42,758 nt of DNA from contig CAMPET010000025.1 of the NCBI GenBank assembly GCA_946803715.1, positions 389,436 to 432,193 on the forward strand, written 5' to 3'. Under the pieces are notes generated by a model. That model was given only the letters and a program-made list of their open reading frames with translations, had not been told where the DNA came from and made no database searches. A program made the translations under genes and the position numbers. This stretch comes from Beroe ovata (lineage: Eukaryota > Ctenophora > Nuda > Beroida > Beroidae). This document shows, piece after piece, positions 22,901 through 29,447 of this stretch. Position 1 is the stretch's first letter. Every line of letters begins with the position of its first letter.

Positions 22901-22969
22901 AACCTGAGGTTTATCAAGCTGTTCCACGGTTGGGGACCGTTCCGGGCACGGAGTAAGAGTGCCAGTTAA
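4903..22969 (+). CDS. FLII: Flightless-1 homologue (LRR + gelsolin repeats)
   Basis: Actin-remodelling gelsolin-family protein and nuclear-receptor coactivator. The 34 exons are 4903-4962, 5086-5265, 5383-5549, 5626-5702, 5832-5916, 6037-6088, 6327-6495, 6597-6655, 6736-6781, 15784-15839, 16079-16219, 16395-16551, 16704-16810, 16958-17059, 17222-17314, 17495-17596, 17674-17810, 18263-18365, 18442-18535, 18681-18819, 18971-19163, 19274-19422, 19532-19623, 19790-19890, 20029-20149, 20365-20490, 20882-21071, 21227-21354, 21501-21632, 21854-21987, 22141-22265, 22416-22518, 22638-22737, 22860-22969. They total 3930 nt in frame, 1309 aa (human about 1270). The start [19 protein letters not shown] matches the family. 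Leucine-rich repeats cover about residues 1-390 and gelsolin-like repeats run from about 518 to the end ([40 protein letters not shown]). An acidic Glu-rich loop at about 990-1010 lies where human FLII also has one. Intron 9 is exceptionally long and holds other ORFs. Confidence 0.95.
6179..6290. repeat. GC-rich inverted/tandem tract in FLII intron 6
   Basis: Short CpG-dense block with repeated TATTCGCG and GCGCGGCG motifs inside an otherwise AT-rich intron. Its composition resembles the foldback elements elsewhere in the window. It may be a decayed element; no clean ends are visible. Confidence 0.35.
7006..7012 (+). promoter_or_regulatory. TATA-like box upstream of nested ORF 7062-7886
   Basis: TATAAAT lies about 50 bases before the ATG at 7062. 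In AT-rich DNA this can occur by chance, so it is only weak support for an independent promoter within the FLII intron. Confidence 0.25.
7062..7886 (+). CDS. Nested hypothetical protein, 274 aa, Ser/Thr-rich
   Basis: An 825-bp uninterrupted frame inside FLII intron 9, on the host strand. I do not recognise the protein. It opens with a basic stretch ([11 protein letters not shown]), continues with a Ser/Pro/Asp-rich, probably disordered middle ([18 protein letters not shown]; repeated DTISS/DTISC motifs near residues 98-112), and ends in a basic tail with [20 protein letters not shown] before CKSVYF. No signal peptide or membrane segment is evident. The length of the open frame in AT-rich intronic DNA and the biased composition favour real coding. 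It could also be a terminal exon of a nested gene or an alternative 3' exon of FLII, although no good acceptor lies just upstream. Confidence 0.5.
   Translation: MFSLVKSKMNKGKKQFITPPTYTIRHTVAMPTFVSSNHNSFFSPLDLPPDMMDLDDVISRDSYLPPDRSNHFHTSTHLTSGDVSSLPSHLPAKSSSKDTISSTDTISCAKLSPADRVSESHLLSLHWNCPTESDVSKPRVMIHYMPHRTFETPILCTCLASGVHNMSLCSKRGLSSTLSSLEVRTLETSQSSHWRNVSSWEPNPLHNSTFRSVHTDHRVEGAVTRQLKGRSTVREKLLKPCSKLKKMLLPTSKRKNSEVKRMKKCISECKSVYF
9044..9394 (+). CDS. Nested hypothetical single-pass membrane protein, 116 aa
   Basis: ORF in FLII intron 9, host strand. An in-frame upstream ATG at 8873 would add a His/Thr-rich stretch that reads through CA-repeat sequence. I chose 9044 because the protein then starts with a short hydrophilic segment ([14 protein letters not shown]) and a strong hydrophobic helix at about residues 15-36 ([18 protein letters not shown]). 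After KLCSYQLY comes a charged, probably helical segment ([20 protein letters not shown]) and a polar tail ending MDSSKV. The layout suggests a small N-out/C-in membrane protein. No family is recognised. It shares membrane layout, but no obvious sequence, with the ORF at 13979. Confidence 0.5.
   Translation: MQFELSNGVVITQEVIIVMTVMLSLLIVVCAWKLCSYQLYQPEIKQSQMELLRLAKALQDKEEAMKNGDDNFSHFSAPPQEMVCLDSPSDRERTVKTHSFTRVPDKDLVRMDSSKV
10563..10630. repeat. 17-bp minisatellite, four units
   Basis: Four consecutive copies of ACTGTACACTGTACCAC at 10563, 10580, 10597 and 10614, followed by a degenerate fifth. Each unit is partly self-complementary (GTAC/ACTGT). Confidence 0.95.
11167..11228. repeat. (CA)n microsatellite with CT interruptions
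   Basis: CACACA runs with spaced CACTCA interruptions inside FLII intron 9. Confidence 0.95.
11600..12028 (-). CDS. Antisense hypothetical ORF, 142 aa
   Basis: Minus-strand frame within FLII intron 9. The translation has protein-like composition (for example [19 protein letters not shown] and [19 protein letters not shown]), but I recognise no family, promoter or splice context. Two direct 17-bp repeats (CGACCGAATTACAACTT, about 11957-11990) lie in its 5' part. It may be chance or a decayed gene. Confidence 0.25.
   Translation of the reverse strand: MGRRRILLHFKDQSCNSVEVVIRSKGDQEVVSRFHFPTFNKNQLTVSRQGSIVLSLIYRLNQHILQLLFDKDFTNFPATQANRHEMTRQIIVLIKKYSSEEAITVAKYRAVYSIIFDNYVSEIELPIYLYQGEGEKQFYNSV
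13392..13455. repeat. (CA)n microsatellite containing a 27-N assembly gap
   Basis: CACACA flanks the run of N at 13403-13429 on both sides, so the gap is almost certainly a collapsed CA repeat rather than missing coding sequence. Confidence 0.95.
13761..13836. repeat. Degenerate GTTACACTT tandem array
   Basis: About six imperfect copies of a GTTACAC-based unit of 9-18 bp, about 150 bp upstream of the nested ORF at 13979. Confidence 0.7.
13979..15466 (+). CDS. Nested hypothetical type III-like membrane protein, 495 aa
   Basis: A 1,488-bp intron-free frame in FLII intron 9, host strand, ending about 320 bp before FLII exon 10. A short acidic N-terminus ([20 protein letters not shown]) lacks a cleavable signal. 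A hydrophobic helix follows at about residues 20-46 ([20 protein letters not shown]), then [10 protein letters not shown], a possible palmitoylation/zinc-like Cys cluster. The remainder is a long, Ser/Cys/Pro-rich, probably disordered cytoplasmic tail. It holds two internal repeats, a VAKQ/VARQ heptad series around residues 287-304 and a PGHNDT pair around 377-393. The C-terminal 60 residues look conserved-like ([35 protein letters not shown]). No family is recognised. The length makes chance very unlikely. Confidence 0.75.
   Translation: MSDYYEGDIVYPTEAPTSTTVIIIFVVILVLAIGAFSVSVLCYCFQCHLNFAPPDFTRLLPEDQVVADGGVVGNHVDHMRGSDVAGGSGVIQFEDGDGTEVKYSVSNKNCTMLFGENPLDTISRCRSASPLLQDRTKPRTESMKCRSSSLPTSLDGVTATWCSTKGATTQPPPPSGGGSATPPKSRCGGDKTPNCCQINCTIADPLSLLLQNCRPSRIPLRLSISRDLRGDHTQHSASSDDRGLSCSPIIKISPLPAARVGCVAAGQCCLPRSGMSVDSCKSHTTKKQHRVAKQCGVARQCDVAKQHDGGNGECSAVTIRRDDCSLSREFTHSKEYDEVFSWHHANSSLPTPVTSTVVEIHNPVSCPGLSNIDLRSRPGHNDTATAAACPGHNDTKASCPGPVLRRAESEPSIDYCAVVCDTLDDLERHIGMEDSTTSPSDEDYFSTHSDFSLDSRRLSQRRSRFFSLNSLTNHVAFFVDPSKRSSECLLKNTSP
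22524..22576. repeat. Three TCACGCGTGA palindromes in FLII intron 32
   Basis: TCACGCGTGA-type palindromes occur three times within about 50 bp just after the exon 32 donor: TATCACGCGTGATA, TATCACGCGTGATC and GTCACGCGTGAC. They could be a minisatellite of roughly 20 bp or a cluster of protein-binding sites. Confidence 0.7.
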
Positions 22970-23580
22970 TTCTGAGAGGAGGAGTGCCGATTAAAGCGAG
23001 TGTGAGTTGAACAGTTATATTAATCGTTTTGTAACCGAGGGTGGCGAACAAGTTTGTACATACGGTGTTTTACGGCGGACAATGTTGTTGAAAAATTCGC
23101 TTTGCGATCATGTGGATGGTATTATGACGTCCTGACTTGCAATGCGATGCCAGAATCAACGGTGATTAATTTTCGGCGTCTTTTTGTCATGCTGGAAATC
23201 TGGAATGTTGGCGAATTCGGTGAAATGCCGATATGGATATGTAGCATGAAGTTGTAGTTTTGAGTTGGGATTCACGAGCATGATCAGGTCGCGGGTGAAA
23301 CCGCTCAAATCATTTATCTCTTCAACTATCGAAAATTGTACAATTATTGAAATTTCAAATTTTGAAACCCCTTTCTTTATCCAATAGTCAAACTTTGAAT
23401 CCAAAACAAAACTCGTGGGTTGGTTGGGGAAACCAATCGCAAAACACACTAAAAAGCGCTGGTTTAGTGCCAGTTGAAAATTTGGTCCTATTACTTCTGA
23501 GTTAATGTTCTCTGTGCTAGGTAAGTGGTCATCCACTACTCTATGTTGGTGTTTTCCCACATTCGAGGGCAAACAGTTGT
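22970..23580. other. Convergent intergenic region FLII / SOD-A
   Basis: Holds the 3' UTRs of two converging genes. A long minus-strand open frame (23156-23605) overlaps SOD-A exon 5 in another frame and is not supported as a gene. Confidence 0.6.
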
Positions 23581-25235
23581 TTAATTTCCGACTAGGGTGC
23601 AACAAGCCACCCTTCCGCCAGCATTCCCTGTAGCAGCACTTCCTGGGATGGTGTCAATAGTGTCGGGGGTGTCAGTAGTGTAGTGTCAGGAGACAACGTC
23701 AATGACTGGTGTCAATAAACTCATGCCGTTACAGCGTCGTTACCATGGTAACCGCGCGCATGCCCCCACTCACCATCGTCTCCAGCACGTCCCAAATCAT
23801 CCTCCAACGCATGGAGGACCATGGCTTTTCCCTCCAAATCAGCAAAGTTTCCCAGTGGGGAGGGAAAATCCTCGCCAGTCCTGATTCTCACTGACTGTCT
23901 CAGCTGTCCTGTGGGTCACGGAGACATTGGTTATAGGACGAGTAGTAATGAGCATTTAGAATCTTCCTATGGATTAAACAGGAATCCCTATCCAATTCTG
24001 TCCACAGTTCTTGACGATCTAATTTTGGCGGTCCCTAATCTCTACATCAGATGTACAATGTACAATGTACAATGCACATACTCATTGTGATATGATGTGT
24101 CTTGTGACGTGTCATTGGTATACACACCGGTGCTGATATCGGATCAATGATAGTGTATGAGTATTGAGTAAACAATGATAGTGTAAGAGTAAACAATGAT
24201 AGGTGCGTAAACAAGAGCAACTCACCACCCATGTCACTCTTTCCAACTCACCTTACTATCCCTCCCCACCACACTCACCAATAGTGAGAATTACACCATG
24301 AGAACTGGCACTGTATTAGTATACTCAATATTCACCACACAGTGACAATTCTGTGGTACTCACCGTCTCCAGCAATGAAGTTGCCCAGGTCACCAGTGTG
24401 CAAGTTACCACTCCTTGAGTACACTCAGTGACAATTCTGTGGTACTCACCGTGTCCAGCAATGAAGTTGCCCAGGTCACCAGAGTGACGGGCAGCCTTGT
24501 CATTGGCTCCCTCATCCCCGAATAGACTCCCGTGATCAGTACCATCTGGGTTGTAGTGGCCACCAGCAGTCGTGCAGTCAACTGAGGGAGTGGGACACAC
24601 GTCTTGTGACCACTTCAAATTATCGCACAGGAATTCACAGGAATCGAAACCGCGCGTGGTTCTGTACACTGTGTTGCGTACAGACCACTCTGTTGTCACG
24701 GAAGTTGCCTAGCAATCACATTCACGTGACACTCACCTCCTTCAACAGCATTAGCATGCACGTGTAGACCATGGTAACCAGCGGTTATTTTCCCAGTATT
24801 CCCATCATCCAGATTCACTTTGAATGTCAGCACAGTCTTGTTCTTCCGTGCTTTTTCAATCAGAGTAACACTCCCTAGTGTGTGTGAGCAATGTGTGATG
24901 GAATTGTGTGTGAGCACTGAGCAATGTGTGTGATGGAATTATGTGTGAACAATATGTGTGGTGGAATTGTGTGTGAACAGAGGAAGTGTGACCAATACTT
25001 CGGTAGTATGTGATGCATGAGTTGGGAGGAATGAGCAAGGGATTATAGAGCGGGACAACAAACACTTAGTGAGATTCTGGCATTGGTGATTTGTAACAGG
25101 GAGATGACAGTGTTACCATGGCATACCTATGACGTCACCCTCGTTGTGTGTCATCATCTCACAGGACAGTCTCTGTTTGGCCGACTCCACTGTCACTAGA
25201 GTGAGTGTGAGAACGAGGACCAATCTTGTACACAT
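23581..25235 (-). CDS. Secreted Cu/Zn superoxide dismutase, copy A
   Basis: Converts superoxide to hydrogen peroxide and oxygen, probably outside the cell. Minus-strand exons: 25127-25235, 24737-24874, 24450-24581, 23774-23908, 23581-23642; 576 nt, 191 aa. All four introns are phase 1. Residues 1-19 look like a signal peptide (MCTRLVLVLTLTLVTVESA). Metal ligands are present: HGLHVH (copper), GGHYNP, TDHGS and ARHSGD (bridging/zinc His and Asp) and VLHALEDDLG (copper His). The disulphide cysteines (VDCTTAGG and ACCTL) and active-site Arg (TGNAGGRVAC) are also there. The last exon is only 62 nt and was found from this motif. A 60-bp copy of the exon 3 end lies in intron 3. Its neighbour SOD-B has the same exon structure. 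Confidence 0.92.
23739..23752. promoter_or_regulatory. X-box-like palindrome GTTACCATGGTAAC
   Basis: Perfect 14-bp palindrome matching the RFX X-box consensus, in SOD-A intron 4. SOD genes are not known RFX targets, so this copy may simply be a dispersed repeat. Confidence 0.35.
24341..24400 (-). pseudogene. Partial duplicate of SOD-A exon 3 (3' end plus donor)
   Basis: These 60 bases match 24427-24486 with two mismatches, 86 bp away. The copied piece encodes the HTGDLGNFIAGDG equivalent of the zinc-ligand segment and keeps an intact GT donor. It has no in-frame acceptor or upstream part of the exon, so it cannot replace exon 3 and is probably a young partial duplication. Confidence 0.85.
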
Positions 25236-25646
25236 GTTCTCTGGGAGAGAGAGGGAGAAAGGACTGGGAATTTGAAACAAGGACAGACCATTGGAGATAG
25301 AGTACTAGTACTTGTGAACCAAGGGCAAGAGTTCATAACAAGACTGCTCAAATTGTTCTGCTCAAATTCTGAATGTATGACAAAAGATGGTAGTCTGACT
25401 GGGATGAAAAATGAGGTTAGGTTATGGATTTGGATAACCCTAAAATACGGTTGCATGAAATTTAAAATGGATCAAAGCCACGAGGCAATATAACAAATAT
25501 CGTCACATAAATTATGAAAAACTACTGGTGGAATTAACTGCGATAATCCTTCTCTTATAAACTAGTTCCCAGAACTGAATTCTTGAACAATGACCTTTTC
25601 CTTAGTATAGTATTGAGGGTGCCAGCTCATTCTTTTTCCATGACAG

Positions 25647-25847
25647 TTGAAAAAGTTTAGTGAACACACTTATAACGGTGTCACTGGTCAAGAAATCAAG
25701 TACTCGACTATGATGACGGTGTTTTTAGATCACGCATTATCAGGAATATCATATCAGGATCTGCATTATAGTGAATATGATTTGACACCGATTGGGGAGG
25801 AAAATCCCCAATTCGATAACCCTCTACTGACACAGCCTGGAATATGA
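25647..25847 (+). CDS. Small hypothetical ORF, 66 aa
   Basis: Plus-strand frame between the SOD genes, preceded by a plausible acceptor (CATGACAG at about 25640-25647). The product is polar and protein-like in composition (HYSEYDLTPIGEENPQFDNP), but no family, signal or partner exon is recognised. It may be a terminal exon of an unknown gene or a chance frame. Confidence 0.2.
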   Translation: MKKFSEHTYNGVTGQEIKYSTMMTVFLDHALSGISYQDLHYSEYDLTPIGEENPQFDNPLLTQPGI

Positions 25848-26403
25848 CTGGAAATACTATATTTTGCGCTGCTGCATGGCTTCACTATCATAATTCTATA
25901 GTTATCCTTCAAAATATGCATGCCTTCATACGACCCATATCTCTCGTTGGCCTACTCCTCATTACCCGGACAGAGCGATAAACCTATATTATCGCTGCAG
26001 CTAGAAATATATCCTTCTTTCCCACATTTGAACAGACTACCTCGACTACAAAATGAATGAAAACAAATAAATGAAACTGAAATCTTTCGCGATGTTTAAT
26101 CCATTTGCGCTGATAGTAAACTTCCATGACAAATTCCTATGTTGGCAGTGGCTCTCCACCTCGCTAATTTCCACCAATCAGGGAGCTTGAACCTGGGACA
26201 CGTGTTTTTTCAGTAGATTCATGATCCATGGGACTGTATTCCCTGATGCACCTGCTCCGATGAACTGATGAAGGATTGTAGATCTCGAATTGGTCCAGGA
26301 AAATGTGTAGTTCTGTAGAAAAATGAGTTTTCTGGTTAACGTCTACGTGAATCAGTTGACAGTTTAATGTTTATCCATAATTGAACCCCAGCTTTCTAAT
26401 AGC

Positions 26404-26422
26404 TAGATAGATAGATAGATAG
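26404..26422. repeat. (GATA)n short tandem repeat
   Basis: About four and a half GATA/TAGA units in the SOD-A/SOD-B spacer. Confidence 0.9.
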
Positions 26423-26686
26423 GACTAAGGACTAGGAGTTCCGAGGTCTAAACAAATAAACGACTTTTTGGGTGGTCGACTAAATCCTCACAAAAAATGA
26501 TTTTTTCAAGATCAAATACTTTATTTCATATTCAACCAATTCAAAAACATCTTTAAGATCAAATAGAATGAAAACTGGTCACTGTATATAAAGAGGGCAG
26601 AGGCAGTCCGGATATTAGGAAACTGCAGGTCCAACTTCTCGATCTGAGAAGTGCTGTGTGTGTCGCTCTCTTACTTTCGTGTGCTC

Positions 26687-28139
26687 CTAAGATTCCAGAG
26701 TACAGCACGCCAGCCTCCCGCCTGCGTGTCCAGTAGTTTTGCTGTCTGAAACATGGGCATGATTGTTATACAATATGTAGATATGACGTTATGTTCGAAT
26801 AACACATACTCTTTACAAGCTTCACCCGCCCTCAATCTCATAGTCACAGATAAACTCATCTCTCAGAACCCTCTCTTCTCAGACCATCCTCTCGCACACC
26901 ATCTTTCTTCCTAGCACACCTCCGCCTACACCCGTCTATTCTATTGATGATGGGGTACATTCTCCCCCCACTCCCCCTCATTCCCCATCTCAATCTCACC
27001 CCCTCCCTCCCCCTATCCTAGCTCCCTCCTCCCTCACCACTGAATCCACCAAGTCCCAGATCGTCCTCGTCTGCGTGCAGGACTACAGATCGTCCGATGA
27101 TGGAGTTTTCTCCTCTCAGGGTGAAGGGTGCCTCCCAGTCGTCACCCGCCCTCAGCATCACCGACTCCTTGATGTTACCTGTGTGAGCGGGGAGGAGAGT
27201 CATTCTGTGAGAGAGCCTTCTCGTCTCTCATTTTAGTATTCTGTGGTCTAGACAGCGGTATATTAGCACTACTTGTACCATTGACACCAAGTGTCACGCG
27301 GTGTCGATGAGTACTCACCATCTCCGGCGAGAATATTGCCCAGGTCTCCGTCATGTCTCTCGTAGAGGTCGCCAGGGGTCCCGTAAAGACTCCCGTGCTC
27401 CTTGCCCTTGGGGTTGAAGTGTCCTCCCGCACTTAGACAGTCAACTGACAAGAGGTGTGCAGGTCATGGTGTGTGACCATCTGTGACCCCCCTAATCCCA
27501 TGAACAGGTTTATAGATCCAAGTACCTAATCCTATTGAGGTTTACCCTACCATACGGTATATTCATGCATCCAAAGTCTGATGATAATCATTAAAAAATT
27601 TGCAGCCTCTCTCATATACTTTGATCTTATCTTATCTTATCTTATCTTATCTTATCTTATCTTATCTTATCTTATTTCTCACCTCCGTCTACCGGATTCA
27701 TGTGTATGTGGAAGCCGTGTTTCCCCGCTTTAATCACATCTGATTTGAGATTTGCGGAGTAAGATACCCACGAGCCGCCATCTCCCTCATCAAATTGAAC
27801 TAGACCTGGATAGGATTGTGTAATGTGTATATCTGCATGTATCTGTGTATATCTGTGTGTGTCTGTGTGTGCGTGTGTCTGTGGACGTGTGTGTGTGTCT
27901 GTGGACGTGTGTGTGCATACTGCATGTGTATGTGTATGTGTATGTGTGTGTGTGTATGTGGGCGTGTGTGTGACTGTGTCTGTACCTATGCCCCGGCCAG
28001 ATTCATCGTTGTGAAGTCTCATGTAGCACCCAGTACTCAATTGTTGACTCACTGTCGATACAGCCAGAGCTGAAAACAGCACGACTGCGAGCATGATCTG
28101 ACAACTGCAGGTGTTTTTACTTTCTTGGATGTTGTCCAA
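26687..28139 (-). CDS. Secreted Cu/Zn superoxide dismutase, copy B
   Basis: Same reaction as copy A. Minus-strand exons: 27986-28139, 27683-27805, 27319-27444, 27038-27178, 26687-26745; 603 nt, 200 aa, all introns phase 1 and at the same protein positions as in copy A. Residues 1-15 are polar; a hydrophobic stretch from Met16 ([16 protein letters not shown]) is a likely signal peptide or anchor, so translation may start at Met16. Ligands are intact: HGFHIH, GGHFNP, KEHGS, ERHDGD and [10 protein letters not shown]. The cysteines ([13 protein letters not shown]) and Arg (AGGRLAC) are also present. Intron 1 holds a long CA-type repeat and intron 2 a CTTAT array. Copy B is diverged from A, so this is an old tandem duplicate. 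Confidence 0.92.
27626..27675. repeat. (CTTAT)n pentanucleotide repeat
   Basis: About ten uninterrupted CTTAT units in SOD-B intron 2, ending only a few bases from the donor of exon 2 on the minus strand. Confidence 0.95.
27830..27978. repeat. Complex (TG)n-type repeat in SOD-B intron 1
   Basis: TG-rich mixture of TGTGTG, TGTCTGTGGACGTG and TGTATG blocks. It generates long Cys/Val or His/Thr pseudo-frames that are not genes. Confidence 0.95.
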
Positions 28140-29447
28140 ATTTCCTCTTAATAAGATGTTTTAACAATCAAGTTTTAAAACTCAATTGTGGTGAAATTCA
28201 ATTTTTAAAGGCAAGACCATAGCGAACAAAACAAAATATGAAAATTTTTTACTCCTGCTACAAAGGGACAAACAAACTCACAAAAACGAAAATAATTTTT
28301 CTCAAGAAAGTACGCCATCACCACAACGTTTATCTTAAACCTTTGTTCCATGAAAAGCAAATGCATCGGAAACGAATAAGTCGATAATGGAACGCTCAAT
28401 CTTAACCAAAATTTAAAACTAAATCTTGCGGTCCTTTTACTAGGGTGGGGTCCGTGTACTTGTAGTAATAGTCTACATTTTCGCCAGGGACCCCACATTC
28501 CTCATTAAAACTAAACGACTTAAATTAACTACCACCCTGATGTCTGGTATTACAACACAGTGACAAACGTACTAACAAAAGCAAAGAGCACCTACACAAT
28601 CAGGCCCAGTTAGGGTGTTACACCAACAGACACACACAGACGTCACACAGACACACGCACACAACACACCTAGACGCGGTGAGCCCCAAAAGCACGCACA
28701 CAAACAAAAAGCACGCGCACTCAAACAAAAGGTGTGTAGAGTATAGGTGAACAATCACGGCGTGTAACAATAAACATGGCAAAACACACGCACACAAACA
28801 CACCCAAGAACACAATAGCCGGGAAATGGAAATGTCTGTGGTGCTCTTTGTAGTGGGTGCAGAACAAGAGTGGCCCCTAAACAAACGGGAAATGGATTTT
28901 GAATGCTCCATTATTTCAACTCTACCATAAACAGTATCCTTCAATAAGTAAAAAAGATATGAAAAACCCACCTAGTTATTGAAATTTGAAGTGAGAATTG
29001 ATACACGCATTTTAAAAAACTGAATAATGTTTCATCTATACACTGTCAAGAAAACGACACTTATATTCACATAAATAAAGTTCTCATTTCTCAATACAGA
29101 CACTCTAGCATTGTGTTTAATACGATATATGCATTGTGTGAAATGTATAGAATGTGGAGAAGCGTGAGGTACGACGAGGTTTTTGGAAAATGATGTTTCC
29201 ATAGAAAATAAACCACTACCAGCATAAAGAATGGTTAACAAATGATAGTTTTTCACCACTGAGTTATCTACTTTATGAATTTCAAAATCTGTATCATAGA
29301 TAAAATTTCTCGTATTATTGGAAACGATGACACAAAAATAGCACGGATAAAGCGAAGGGAGCACTATATATCCCCCTCCCTGTCTCCAAAACAGCGTTCT
29401 TTCACCAGAACACACGTGGCAGTCTGCTATAGGTGCTTCTCTTATTC
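28140..29447. other. Intergenic region SOD-B to CCDC39
   Basis: No gene supported. It carries a small inverted pair GTGGGGTCC (28445-28453) / GGACCCCAC (28488-28496) and a CA-rich tract (about 28620-28810). It should include the SOD-B promoter and the CCDC39 3' UTR. Confidence 0.6.

Larger units (their letters stand above)
25236..26686. other. Intergenic region between the two SOD genes
   Basis: Contains the SOD-A promoter/5' UTR and SOD-B 3' UTR. AT-rich, with a short GATA array at 26404-26422. One small plus-strand frame (25647-25847) is listed separately; nothing else is supported. Confidence 0.6.

Noticed and set aside
23156-23605. 149-codon minus-strand frame in the FLII/SOD-A spacer
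   Set aside because: It overlaps the well-supported last exon of SOD-A in a different frame and continues into its 3' UTR; no splice or family support.
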